DNA of 64,000 bases from Rachycentron canadum (Eukaryota; Chordata; Actinopteri; Carangiformes; Rachycentridae), in the NCBI GenBank assembly GCA_038496675.1, contig CM076651.1, positions 18,001,746 to 18,065,745 of the forward strand. The letters run 5' to 3'. Below, piece by piece: positions 50,280 through 63,100 of the stretch. Below the pieces are notes generated by a model, which was given only the letters and a program-made list of their open reading frames with translations, made no database searches and was not told the DNA's origin. The position numbers and the translations under genes are program-made. Every line of letters starts with the position of its first letter. The stretch's first letter is position 1.

Positions 50280-50480
50280 ATGTACCATAAAATGCTACCA
50301 TGCTAACATGAGCATGGCCAAAATGCTAATATGCTCATATTTAACAGGTCTAACGTCCAACATGTGGACCGTCACCATCCTGAAGGCCATCGTGTTGTTG
50401 AAACATTTAACTCAGAACCACACATGTGAACCTTGTGATGGCTCTAGAGGAAAAGTGAGGTCATATTGACACACCAAGGT
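50280..50480 (+). repeat. Percomorph-type interspersed repeat relic, copy 1
   Basis: The segment shows ATGCTAACATG / GCTAATATGCTCATATTTA text, then GATGGCTCTAGAGGAAAAGT. These are landmarks of a long, abundant repeat of percomorph fishes (ATGCTAACATGC... GATGGCGCTAGAGGAAAAGTC). Identification is from memory of the consensus. Confidence 0.45.
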
Positions 50481-52439
50481 CTGTTTCACCCATTTCGCAA
50501 CAGTAGATCTGTAAAAAGTTCTTCTTGATCATTTTAACAAGTTTCAATCATCAGAACAAACACTATATTTGTCATTTATATGCATGAGCATGTAAGACCC
50601 CCTTTGGAGTCAAAAATGCATCTGCAGTTTGTGCGTGATAATCGTTTGGCTGCCTTCAAACACTGCTCTCAAATAGCTTTTGTGAAACTGACCCCTGGAT
50701 TGAAAATAATAGATCTATTTGTAAAATGTTTAAATTGCTAACAAAAGTTAACAAAAGTTAATATAATTCACATGGCTGCCTGCTGTCCACCCAAAGCTTT
50801 TAATACTTTCAACAAATCACAGTCAATAACATCTTGTGAAAACTTTGAGTTCTCTTGCACTAATGTTGAACTTGGCCTCCTCATGGATGTCACTGTCCGC
50901 CAAGTGTATGCTGCGCTGTGGTGTTGAGATGACAGATACCTTGCCAGTGTTTTACTGTTCCAGCCTGAGGAAGAAACATCCCTCAACCACTCCTTCTCTG
51001 AAATAGAGAAACATCCTCAGTTCTGCTCGTGTGTTTTCTCTCTGCAGACATTAACGGATTAGCAGGCATAACATATTGTACAGCTGGACATTCCTGCACA
51101 GAGAAACACAAAGAAAGCAGAAAGGAAAAGAAACAGACTATAATGATTCCACACATGTGCAAACCTTTGGTTCCTCTTGTCCTCTTTTATCACGGCAGTG
51201 TTAGACCATTTAGCACTTTGACTCAGAACCGGTGCAAAGTGATAGAGAAAGAGGCCAAAGGTGTCAGGCAAACTCTTTAATGAAGGATGTTTGACGTTAC
51301 ATGTCACACGCACTCTATGAAATGCTATGCCCTCTGTCACCAAAACAAATGTACCCTCTCTTGCAGCGATCAGTTAGTTCAACTGGAGCCTCTGACAAGA
51401 AGAGCTGAGCACAACGGCTCCACTGTGGACTGACGTGTCTGTTAAACAGCAGCTGGCAAACACACAGTCATAATAGTTAACTGACACCAGAGGAAAAGGT
51501 CTGTTCAAGCCAATGTGCTTGCATGTGTGTTTACGTGGATACATCTGTGTGTTTGTTAACTGAGTGCTGCCGAATTTGCTCTGCAACCAGCTGTCGTACT
51601 GCTCTTTGCACTTAAATTTTGTGATGAACAGACCATCTGCTTGATACTCAGAATAAGATTTGTTTCTAAATAAATGACATATTACATAAGTGAATAATAA
51701 ACACATAACAAGGTTGGTTAAATGTTTTTAATTGAAATCCCATCAAATGTCAAATATTAAAGATTTTCAATAGATTAATACTACATCAACATAATATTAA
51801 CAAGTTTTATTAACCTTGTTAATTCAACAACAATAAGTTAATTTCACAGTCAAATATATTGCCAGAAAGCAGCTGCACACACCACTTGAATCAGGCTCTG
51901 TGTTGCCAGGTTGTGGTAACAGTTGAAATTGTGTGGAATGTGTGTCCAGCTTGTGTTTCACACATAATCTGGCAACTTGGATAATGTCAGACAAACATAC
52001 AAAATGTATGGATCCATGAATGATTTATTTATAATAAAGCAGGGAGTGCCACGCAAACTATAGGAGACACATGACAGCCAACAGAAAGGTGGGGGCTAAA
52101 GGGGGTAAGGATGGGGAAGACATGCGGTACTGTGGGTGTGTGTGGTGTGGGGGAGTAATGGAGTATCAGCGGATTAAAAATGGGAAGAACGAAAGATGAA
52201 AGTGGACAAAAGAGAAAGACGGATAGAGAAAAAGTAACTGGCCATCAGGGAGGTAGTAAGAAAAAGAAAGAAAGAGGGGAGGGAGAGATGATGAAATGAG
52301 GGAGGAAGGGGAGGCAGAGGAGGGTGAGTGTTGATGAGGATCGAGGGTGATGAGGTAACAGTCCACGTTGTGTTTTGATTGGTCCTGCAGGGGAGATTGG
52401 GTAACAGGAATTCTGGTCGCCATCCTGAGGCGGTGTGTA

Positions 52440-52442
<3 letters not shown>

Positions 52443-52510
<68 letters not shown>
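52443..52510. repeat. (GT)34 microsatellite
   Basis: A long perfect GT array adjoining a purine-rich tract (52150-52330). The Thr-His frames it creates are spurious. Confidence 0.97.
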
Positions 52511-52512
<2 letters not shown>

Positions 52513-53429
52513 TTTTGGCACACATCTCCCTTCTCATGGCTTTATCATATGATCAAATGTGATAAAAATGTGTGCTGCGGGTAAAATGTCATTTCCAGTG
52601 AGAAGCAGTAACAGGTTGGCAGGAAATCCCTGGATTTATTCTGTCATGGGTTATGTGGTCTGTAGTATCTCTGCCGGGACAAATCGTTTTGAGTTTAAAC
52701 AATGAAGACACTGATTTCAGGACTAATAGCTGTCAATTTATACTTAGTAAATAACCAAGCTTAAGAAAGAAACCTGACAAAAATGGCAGCTAAACTGTGC
52801 CCTAAAAACTATATACAAGTCATGCTGCTTCATAACAATGATACAAGTGGAAACATAACATTTTAGTTTCAGAAAGACCACCAACCTGAACGACCACATG
52901 TGCTGTTTGTCCCTACCCACTGACACGACCCACAGGAGCGTCTCCTGATATAACACCTACAGCAGCAGGTGTACCTGTCGATGTTCGTGTTCATGGTAAC
53001 AATCATAAAAACGCTTAAGATTGTGGAGCAGAAACAGCATTTGAAATATTTTCCGACATTAAAGACTGTCTCTCAGTCAGATACTTGTAAGGCTGGAGAA
53101 GCTCAGAAAATGCTTGAAAAACGCAACTGTCCTCATTTAATTTGGTCACCATAGTGACTATACATGTAATCCCTCTATAACAGAATTAAAAGGTTAGAAA
53201 ACCAAAGGCTGATTTTCAATTCCATTTAGTCGTTTAGATTTTAAGGCTAAGAGTAAATAAGCTGTGTCCCAAATCTGTACTACATTTACATACATTTAAT
53301 ACATTTCTGTCCTAATAGCAAAAACAGCACAGTATAAAGATTGGTTTATGTTTTATTCAGAAAGCGGACATAGTAGAGTCCACAACAGCCACGTTAGTGG
53401 TCTTGTGAGACTGTGCTTTAAACATCAGC

Positions 53430-53880
53430 TAATGATGTTAACATGATGTTTAGCAGGTGATGTTTGTTATGATGACCATGTTAATTTATCGTGTTAGTGT
53501 GATATCATTTGCTAATCCACAAAAAACTGCGGGTTATGAGAATGTCTTTAGTCTTGCAAGTTTCATCACTATCAAATCATCAAATCACTCCATGGGAGAC
53601 TGTACAGCTCTCGTCCAAAGGCTGCTGATTTATTTCACTCAAATCCAGAATTGTCAACTTCATGACGGTGATGGAAAAGTCGGAGGATCAGCAAAGTCAG
53701 TAGGATTCATCATCTATGAATGATGACAGCACATGTTACATGGATTTCACTGGATCAGTGAAAACTTTGACTTGCTTGTGGTAACAGTGGACAAGTCACA
53801 GGTTCATTAAAGTCGTAAGGATTCATTCTGTGCTGAAGATAAATATCTGCACCTAATCTCATAGCAACCCAATGAAGAGC
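53430..53880 (+). repeat. Percomorph-type interspersed repeat relic, copy 2
   Basis: It begins with AACATGATGTTTAGCAGGTG and CGTGTTAGTGTGATATC ATTTGCTAA, then has two diverged copies of a GGAAAAGTC...AAAGTC...AGGATTCAT block at 53670-53710 and 53784-53826. The order and the internal duplication match the same percomorph repeat as at 50280-50480. Confidence 0.6.
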
Positions 53881-54401
53881 TGTGCAGATATAAATCTGTA
53901 CTGACACTTACATGAATAAGCTTGCTGTGTTTGATATGTTTGAAAAAAAAAAGGATTTTGAGCCTCAGATGAGATAAATTTCATTTGACCAGCCTGATCA
54001 CGCACCTCACAAAAAACACACACAAGGAGGCTGAATGTAGAGGATGTGAGGGAAATACGAGACCCATGAGTGGAGGATGAGGAGGTGAGGAGTGGGAGCG
54101 GTGAGAGGAGGAGAAGCACCATGAAATGACTTTTTGTGCATGCAGCAAATTCCAGAAATACTTGGCACACTGCAACAATATACAGCTGAGATGTAATGAT
54201 ACCCTGGGAAGTATGCCTGCAGTGTGATGAGTCTAATGAGTTGCGAGAGTTTTTATTTGTTTGAGATTGAGTGTGTTTGTGTGTCAAAGCTCGGGAAAAC
54301 AAAATGTCAACGAGCAATATTTGCAGATAGTGACTGACAGTGAGTCTTGCCAGCTGAGATGGGAATAGGTTCGACTGGACCATGAACTTACATGATAGTG
54401 G

Positions 54402-54410
54402 GTGTGTGTG

Positions 54411-54458
<48 letters not shown>

Positions 54459-54484
54459 CGTGTGTGTGTGTGTGTGTGTGCGCG
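54402..54484. repeat. (GT)n microsatellite with interruptions
   Basis: GT arrays broken by GAGT and TTCG steps, ending in GCGCGC. Confidence 0.96.
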
Positions 54485-55299
54485 CATGCTTCTGGCATGC
54501 CTTTTGTAGCACAGGGGGTCTAATGGGCTTCAGATGTGTCCCTCTCTCCCACTGAGCCTACAATAACACTGATACTATTGTAGTACATTCATACATGTGT
54601 CTCTTTGTGCTTAACACAGCTTCAACTCTGCCTGTGCCCAATTTGTACAGTAAATCCTTTTCTCCTGATCATGAACCTGTCGCTGAAAGTTTTATTTATT
54701 AACTGCAGTTGAAAGCTAAAAATTTTATATATTATATTGCTGCTGCTAAGTGATGCTCTTAATACGCCTGTCTGTTTAAAGGCACCTGGGGAGGATACAG
54801 ACGCCATAGATGTTAATGTGTGTTCTCGCCCATTATCAATGAAAAACACAGAATGTGCTGAAAACCATGTGGTAGTTTCGTTTATTTGAGCTGGTTTTCT
54901 ATCGGAATTTCAGAAGCTGTGTAGACACCCGTGTATACAATCTACTGACTTGTCAAACACTCATACATCAGCATAGAGTGCTGAGTATGAAATTATAAAC
55001 CAGTAGCCGTCCATTATTCCAGTTGGCTGAATACCCCTCTGGAAGAAGTAAAATGAAGGTTAACCCACATGTATCCACTGAATAAGTCAAGGTCAGTCCC
55101 ATTTTGGAATTTCTGCACATTTACATGTTAAACCTTTTGTCGTTGTTTTTTTGTTAGTTGTACTTTTTTTCAATCTGGTGCCTTTGGGGCCAAGGGGCTG
55201 CAGGCTTAAAGGAAAAGGAAAGTACTCATTTCAGATCGATACTCTCACATCTAGAGGCTGCAGGTAGGGCAGGGAGAAACAGGTGGCCTGGCTCTCTGG

Positions 55300-55440
55300 C
55301 TGTCCCAGCATGCATTGGGCAAGACATCATTCCCATCTACATGGTGCCGTAAACTACGTGTCTTTGGACTGCCAGAGGAAACCAGAACACCAGGAGGAAA
55401 CCCATTCAGACAACGAGAGATGAACTAATGCCGGCCTCAG
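55300..55440 (+). repeat. Relic of an abundant teleost interspersed repeat
   Basis: TCCCAGCATGCATTGGGCAA is followed 50 bp later by GTGTCTTTGGACTG and an AGGAAACC...AGGAGGAAACCCA block. This order is well known in fish genomes (CCCAGCxxxxATTGGGC ... GTCTTTGGACTGTGGGAGGAAACC). The middle section is deleted. The class (SINE, or LINE 3' end) is not assigned. Confidence 0.55.
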
Positions 55441-58269
55441 TTTCATCACACTAGATCTTTTCTTTTTATCTTTAAGCAGAACTCTGATTATATTTCATTG
55501 GTCGTTGGATGATGAAAAGACCCTGTAAGCTCCCGGATCAAACTAAAATATGCAAATAAGCAAACTGTCTCTCAACAGCAGCAGCGAATTAGATGTCCAC
55601 ATGCGGGACGACTTAGATTTGACAGACACCCGGACAACGCCTCAGCTCGACCGAGGGGACCACTGACAATGTAAACAAATCTCAGACTAAATGATTAAAC
55701 CATCATCTTTGTAGTGGGGGAGACTACACAATGTGATAGCTGAGGTTTGACACGTACAGTGGAACCAGATGCTCTTTCGCGTGTCGCTTCGGTTTGGCAC
55801 GGCTGCTGTTTGTCAATGCAAAGCCAGCCGCCTGCCTTTAGGGGCGTAGGACACATTGGAGACAGATGTCGGAGGTTTTCCTGTGGATGCCGTCAGGGAT
55901 TGTGTAGTTGTCTAGGGTCTTAAGATGGATAAAAAGAGAGACAAGGGACAAAGATATAGAAGCAAAGGGGAGAGAGACAGGAAGACAAACGCATTGAGAG
56001 GTGAAACTGAAGACAGATTTAAAAGTCACTTCAAGAGAGGAAACATAACACCAGAGAGGAAGTTAAAGATGGATCGACAGAAGAGGCAGAACATGATGGA
56101 GAGTAGAGCGAGTGTAAATGGATAGATGGAAGAGAGGTGAAGATGGATAGACAGCAAGAGAAGAAGTTGGTGAGATGCGAGACAGTGGTGTGGTTTCAAC
56201 AGTGAGGCGATGAGCTGCTGGAGTGATAACAAGCAACAGATGGAAGCTGTTAAGTCACCTTTCCCCTCTGTTGGAGTGTGTGGCTGCGGTATTTATGTGC
56301 TTACATTTCTGTTTTTAGATTTGTGTGTTTGTTGTTAGGAGGGATTTATAAGATACAACAGTAGACAGAGACATCAAAGAGGACTCTGCTTCCAGTCATG
56401 AGTGTCTTGGTGAGGTTGTGTATAGGAAGGGGAAAGTACCTAAAGCAAATCATACCAGTGGCAAACCTTGAACCTGACAGAAGGAATCAGATAAGTAATT
56501 ACTCCATTCATGGATGAAAGGTCAGGAAACTCAATCTTTGAAAAATGTCCCAAACAAAGATCAAACACATGATCAAACAACCTGTCAAAATGCCCTGAGA
56601 CACAAATCCAATCAATTAGCGGAAGAGTTGTGATGCCGTTGTTAACAGCATCCTCCCAAGAAAAATGAAATGCCCAAAATTGGAAGAGGTGTAAAGTAAC
56701 CAACACCAGACCCTGCTCTTTGTTTCCCATTTCCAGTCAGTGATGGGGTTTTTCAAGTGTGACTGTGATCTTTTCTGAAACTTAATCAAGTCTTTATTTT
56801 TGTAACTGTGGTGACATGGGTTCACTTTTGAACTGACGAACCAGACTGGGCTTCAAGCCGGAGTAGAATTGTGGTTTCGTGTTATGCGCCTTAACCCCCA
56901 GATATGTCAGAGTTATGAACGCTATAAAGGACTTGAATTGGAATTTGCTTTTCTGCAAATCTGCCAAATCTGCAAATCTACCATACTTCAGTTAGTTGGG
57001 TCAGACAGTGCACCCTCGAAAATTGACAGACACACATAGTTTACAAAAATCTGACAGCTATTCTCTTGGTTACAGTATCCATCTTCCGTAATCGTCTCTG
57101 CCAAAACAAAGAGGTGTGCCATGAACATTAAATCCTGACCTAAAACCCGCAGTATCTGCTGAAGGCCTCAGCGCACACAGGCGTACATGCAAAGCCATGT
57201 GTTCTCCCCATCACACAGACACGCACCCACACACACATCTCCTTGTCATTCTTCATCACTACCGCTCTCCAACTGGAGGTCATCTCAGGGCTCAGAGCTG
57301 CGTGGAAAAAGTTGAACCAGTGAAGATGGACAATTATCAGCTGAAGACGTGTGGAGCTGCCTGCGTGCTCTGCTGATAAACTGTCATGAAAACACTGATC
57401 AGACCTTCCTGCTGAAATATCTGGCCCCTCCATGTCTGCATGTCAGTGCAAGAGTGTTGATGTTTCATTTGTGCTACGTGGCAATCTTACTTCAGCTACT
57501 GGTTCATATACAGAGTGTAATATTGCAACTTTATCTGCTTTTCATAAGGAAATGGCAGGAGCATTTTACTTTTTACATCTTATTTTTCAAAAGCCGCAAG
57601 CGTCAATAGCTACTATATGGAGAAAATAAAAATATTTTATATGAAAATGAATATCACATGATAGCACAGCTTTCCAGTATCTAATTTAAAACTGCTCCAA
57701 AGATTAAAGCACGTCCTCTCTTCTTCTCCTCATCATGTTTTTTTTTCCTGCTCGCCCTGCCAGTCCCAATAAATCCATCAGACATCGCAACCCTCTCTGT
57801 CTGTCTTCTAGCACTTTCTGCCCGTCTCTCTTCCTGCTCATTATTTTTCTGACTCTTACCAGCTGTTAAAAAACCACCCCCTTACCTTTTCTTTCCAACT
57901 TTATCTATCTTTAACTTTCTCTACCTCCCTCTCTCCCTACAGTATATCCCTGATGTCTCGCTGCCTGTGTGTCTCATTGTTATTCTCTTGCCAGCAGCTT
58001 TTAAGTTTTATATCCTGTCTTTTCTATAAAATTATTTCCCTTATCACTGTCTTTAGAGGATTGAAAACATGTAACATGCATGGATGCTGACTGGTCTCAG
58101 CGGGGGATAGTGTTTCTCCAGAGCTGCCAGTTCATCTTGGTTTTCATTTGCCTGCTGTAAAGACGCTATTAGGGAATATTCAGTAAAAACGTGATAGTGT
58201 TAAAAGTCTTTTCTAACTGCTAAAGTTTCCTCTGCACTGGTACAAGTGATCTAGGGTGGAGCTGTTTGA

Positions 58270-58545
58270 GTGTGTGTGTGTGTGTGTGTGTGTGTGTCTG
58301 TGAGAGTGTGTACGGTTCAGATATTTGTAGGGACTTCAACTATTTTTAAACATTATGGGGACTTGTCTTCTTAAAATAATCAAAGGTAAATCATTGAATT
58401 TTAAGGTGAACACATGTTAGGTTGGGCAAGTAGTAGTTATGGTTATGGTTAGAAATGACTGTAAGTCAATGTAATGTCCTCCGAAGTAGTGGAGAAACAA
58501 CTTTGTGTGTACGTGTGTGAGTGTATGTGAGTTTGTGTGTATGCA
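58270..58545. repeat. Repeat relic flanked by GT arrays on both sides
   Basis: (GT)14 at 58270-58297 leads into ATTATGGGGACTTGTCTTCT, a GGTTATGGTTA stretch, TCAATGTAATGTCCTCC and a second GT-rich tract from 58503. The order (GGGGAC, GGTTAnGGTTA, AATGTCCTC, GT array) resembles a common fish repeat that grows with its flanking microsatellites. Confidence 0.45.
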
Positions 58546-58651
58546 TGTTTGCAAGGCCCCAGTGATGGACAAGGTGTCACTAGTACATGGGGCCCCTGTG
58601 CTTCACTCAGTACTGAGTGGCGAGTGACTGAGGCTATACTTTCTTCCCATC

Positions 58652-58678
58652 TGTGTGTGTGTGTGTGTGTGTGTGTGC
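58652..58678. repeat. (GT)13 microsatellite
   Basis: A perfect array in intron 1. Confidence 0.95.
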
Positions 58679-58862
58679 TTGCGCGAGTTCACATTAGTGT
58701 GTAATGCCTCTAGTGAAAAAGAGAAAAGAATAACGAGCGTGACAGACGAGTGATGAGAGACAGACGGAACGCTGCTCCAGCTGAAAGACTCCTCCGCCGA
58801 GAGTTTGACATACCAATGACACCTTCTCACACATATATTTCTCTCCTCATCTCGATACCTGG

Positions 58863-58864
58863 AC

Positions 58865-58895
<31 letters not shown>
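58863..58895. repeat. (GA)n microsatellite
   Basis: A GA array followed by a purine-rich tract to about 59000. Confidence 0.94.
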
Positions 58896-58896
<1 letters not shown>

Positions 58897-59070
58897 TGCA
58901 AAAGTTTAATGAGAGGGATGACAGGTGATAAAGAAGAGACAGGGCGAAAAGAGAAAGTAGGAGAAGCAGAAAGAAGAGGTGTTTGTGTGAGAAAGAGGCA
59001 TGTTTCAAAGTCATGGGAGACTGAGAGGTTAAGTGGAAGTAAGCCTGTGGTTGTGTTTGGTGTATATGTG

Positions 59071-59075
59071 TCTGT

Positions 59076-59107
<32 letters not shown>

Positions 59108-59110
59108 CTG
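59071..59110. repeat. (GT)n microsatellite
   Basis: A GT array with CG interruptions at its left end. Confidence 0.94.
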
Positions 59111-59997
59111 TGTAAAAGGGAAGGAGGACACCCCGCATCTATTTGAACTTAAATTCAACCCAGTCTCGACCACTCCTGCAGAGCAGTTGCATCAACCTTT
59201 TGACTTTGAAGCTGCTGCCAGATCAGAGAGCCTCCTGCTCTCTCACTTCTATGCCTTTACTTATATTATAGTGTGTAACGTGTGCATGTGCCCTCATTAC
59301 ATCATACTCTTTGGAAAACTTAAAAATAATGCTCAGCTTGTTTATGATCACTGTGAATTCCAATAGTTACCTTGATATTGCCCGCTTACAATGTCAAATT
59401 AAAAATCTAACCCAGATGAGGTTTCACGTTTCTGTTGTCAGCCTCTGTTGCTCTATTTATGCCCTTAACACACAGAGGTGGTGTTTTAACAGCAGTTTTC
59501 TGTCTAATTGTTACCTGAAAGCTGCGTCAGGTGGGCGGTTGTAGAGAATCAGCACCAAGCAGGTACAGCTGCAACAAAGTAAGGCTGATTAAGTCTCGGT
59601 GTTGGAAGCAGAAATGTTCTTGTGAAACACCTGGAAACTGCTGGAAGCTTTGATCATAACCCTCTTTGTGAGCGCACGCTGAGCAAATCAGGGTAATTTT
59701 CTGTAATGATAAAGTTTTATTTAGATTGCTATTTTCCTTTTCATCTGTTGTCTTCTTTTCTTGCCATGCGCAACAGTTTATTAGATATTTAGAAGGCTTT
59801 ATTGTCTAATGGAAATGTCTTTAAGTCTGCGTAAAGTGCTATGAAAATATAGCTCACTTTTCTTGCTTCCTTCACCTCCTTGCTGCATCATTATCTCTCT
59901 GTTTCCTCTCCAACTCCTCTTTTTTTGTCCTTCCATCTCACCTGTGTTTTTCTTTTAGACACCACTGCTAATCCTTTTATCGCTCTTGTCTCTGCAG

Positions 59998-60158
59998 ACC
60001 TGCTGTCCACCAACAGGTCGTCTATCTTCAGCGGTCACCATGGTCAGCTCTCTCTTACGGCTGTCTTCTTGGATGAGTACCGTGACCGCCTCTTCCTGGG
60101 AGGGAAAGACGTTCTGTACTCTCTCATGCTGGGACCTGCCAGCAGCGAGTCCAAAGAG
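59998..60158 (+). CDS. sema3g: Class 3 semaphorin, sema3g-like, coding exon 2 (start of sema domain)
   Basis: This 161-nt exon lies between a strong acceptor (cttgtctctgcag) and donor gtgagc at 60159. With the g left by exon 1 it encodes residues 35-88. It reads DLLSTNRSSIFSG, then FLDEYRDRLFLGGKDVLYSL, ending ASSESKE at a codon boundary. DLLSxNRSxIFxG and LDEYRDRLFLGGxDxLYSL are nearly identical to SEMA3G and differ from SEMA3A, C, D and F at several positions. This is the first blade region of the sema beta-propeller, whose consensus is LDExRxRLxxGxKDxxxSL. N40-R-S42 is an N-glycosylation sequon. The rest of the roughly 750-residue protein (remaining sema domain, PSI, Ig, basic tail) lies to the right of the window. 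Confidence 0.88.
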
Positions 60159-63100
60159 GTGAGCTTTTTCAACACAGTAAATAATATCACAATTGTTTTA
60201 AAGGTATTCTACTCAGTCTGATGATTTATGTGTAGTATAAGGTTAGTTACTGTGCAGCCTACATGTATCATTCAATTGTGATTTGAGTTGCAGTGATTCT
60301 GGAAGTGGTTTCACTCTGTCAAATGATGATATATAACTCAAAGAGATAGGTGTAGGGTTTTGTGTTTTTCCAGATTTCCCTCTTTTGAACATCTGTTAAA
60401 ACAGTCTTTGTCATAAATCAGCCATAAATGTGGTGCCTCCAACCTGAACAGCCATTTTAATTTTTTATTACTACTATTGCATCATCACTGAAATAGTTTC
60501 AGAAAACAGTGATGAAAATTATAAATCAAAAAAGAAAAGAAAGTGATGAATGAACAGATTACACACCTGTTTTCGGGGTTAAATACCTTGCTTCGAAATT
60601 TTGCTGATGTGCACACTTGCTGCAGCGCAATGTGCTATTACTGTATCCTCTGGCTCTTGATCTGCAAACAGCGACCTTCAAACCCACACTTCAATCAAAT
60701 TTTATGTCTTCCTTCCTTTGCCAAAACATTTGCACAATCTTCTGCCCTTATTAGAGCAGGAGCACCTGTAAAAGTGCAGCTTGTCGTAAATTCAACCTTG
60801 TGTTTCCATCTATGTCACCTTTGATCTGTGCATGAATTTGTCATTAGGGCTTGTCAAACAGTGGTTATGGTCTCAGAGTTACAGTTTCTTTGGCTTGCCT
60901 GAAAGACATGCGAGATGAATTATGATCAAGTTTCAGAGAGTCAGTGTCAGTCAAAGAGTGACGGAAAAATAACCACTGAACTACCACGCAATTGTTTCTT
61001 TTATCCTAGATATTAGGCCTTTGATTAACTGTTTAAATAAAGCTGCTGTGATTCACTGATTCACGGATCTCGGTTTAAATCTAAAAGGCCAGACCCAGTA
61101 TGTTAGCAATTATGGCAAAATGTGTCTCTCGTATTTCATATTTAATGTAATTTATTCAGTGCAACAGTCGAGACAGATATGAGTTATTTTTTTGTGATTT
61201 GCGGAGTTAGGGAGTTAATATAGCTTTGAGTTATATCTTATGAAGTTTCAGAGAGTTTATATTGGAAGTCTTTGACACCAGGGAAATGAGCAGATTTAAA
61301 TTAAATCAGCATTTCATTTCATATGTAGAGGAACGGTTTGGGGAAAATATGCAGCATGTTTAGATATTGCTTTCCAGCAGTACGTCGACCAGCATGTTTT
61401 GTGTTCCATTAAACAGATTTCTAGTAGGCACAGTACAAAAATACGTCTCTCTAAAAAAAGAAATCCCTGGTGTGCTTCAACCACTTTAGCTAAGAGCAGT
61501 GTGTTTGTGTGCACATAAGTATGTGTGCATCTGTGCTCTACTTGGGTCGAAGAGACTGACACAGTGTGAATGGATGAATGAGGAATTAAAGTCCAGATAT
61601 AACCAGATGCCGCCCACCTCATCCACCCTTTAATTCCCCTTCATCCCTCGCTCAGCCTCCTCTCACTGTTCTCTTGGCTAATGATCACACATGAAGCTCG
61701 CTCAGACTCTGGTTTGCTGCAAGCTGTTTGAGGCTTAATGCCGGTGCTTCTACCAATGCCAGCCATTGTGAAATCTACCACTGATGCCAGTTCAATGAAA
61801 CAAAGGTTTACAAGGCGACACACATGCGCCAAACCCACCATAAACCAGTGCCCTAAGAAGAAGAATAAAAGAACTGAATTAATTCAAACAATTTCTGACA
61901 TAAGGGATTATCAGTCAGTGTTGCTGTGACAACCGACCTTCAGTGTTGAAAAGTCGTGTGCTGTTCCCTGCATCACATCAGAACTCAGGAACACTTCAAA
62001 ATTTTAAGTGTGAGGGTAGAAGAGCTATTTGTAGCTCTGTTTGTATATGGATTAAACAAATTGGATACAACAAGTTAATAATGAGATCCAACAAATAAAT
62101 TATGAGGTGCTGGTAGGTTTACTTTTGAACTTTGTAAAGAGCTTAGGTAGGTGTTTCCCCCTACCTCTAGTCCGTATGCTAAGCTAGGCTAATCCCTGCT
62201 CCAGTTCCATATTTAACATGAGGTTGGCGTATCGATCCTCTCACCTCACACGAGGATGTTTAGCTAGTCCTTTAATTTGTAAGATGTGTGTGTTTGTGTT
62301 GCATGTTATCTTCACTCCAGACTATACCTTGCCATCTGTCAAATGTTTGCAGCAGCTGAAACAGCACACACTCATCTAATCACCCTGAAATGAAAATTGA
62401 AGTCTATTGTAAATAATGAGGTTATCTAACTGAAATTTTCCCACTCATTTTTGAGATAAGAAAGTAAATCATTTCCAAGCAGAGAATACATTTTTTCATC
62501 CACTAAACTTGTTCCACACTTCTTAGTGTGTATCTGATTAAAATATGTAGCCTACACCACACGGGTGAAGCTGTAAACCACTGAGAAATCTATTACACAG
62601 GGTTGAAGTTTTCCAGCTCACATATTGCCCACCACTGGATTTTATTATTTGCCATAAAAAAAAAAAAAAATTAAAAATTCCTTTCTGTCCACTATACATC
62701 TGACCAACATTGCAGTAAAATGAAAAACAAATTACAAATTAAATAGAAGGATTAGTTGAAAAGAAGTCAAATGGCATTAAATCAGTGTGTCCATTGTGTT
62801 TCTGCCCAGGCTTTAAATTGGATCCAGGACCGATTGAATCACATCTGGGAAGAGGAACAATTGACTTAATGATAATTACCCAGAAAAAATTATAACCAAT
62901 ACAGATTTAGTCAGTGTAAACGATTCAAATAATGCAATAAATATTTCACTTTTCCTTTCTAAAACATATCCAATAGGATCGGTATTTGATCTGATTATCG
63001 TACATATGTGTTTGTTTTGGAAACTTGGTTGACATGTGTCGAGGACTTTATCATATGTTTCAGTGTCATATGTTTATTTTGCTCAGTGTTTGGTTACGTG

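Larger units (their letters stand above)
41021..59997 (+). other. sema3g intron 1 (about 19 kb)
   Basis: Donor gtaatg at 41021, acceptor tctctgcag ending at 59997. No other exon on either strand could be supported. The intron holds microsatellites, a Tc1/mariner relic (43.9-44.7 kb), a SINE head (48.9 kb), a MITE-like element (49.7-50.0 kb), old percomorph-type repeat copies (50.3 and 53.4-53.9 kb), a repeat relic at 55.3 kb and purine-rich tracts (47.1-47.35, 48.6-48.9, 52.15-52.33, 55.9-56.16 kb). Long first introns are usual in class 3 semaphorins and often hold enhancers. Confidence 0.8.
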
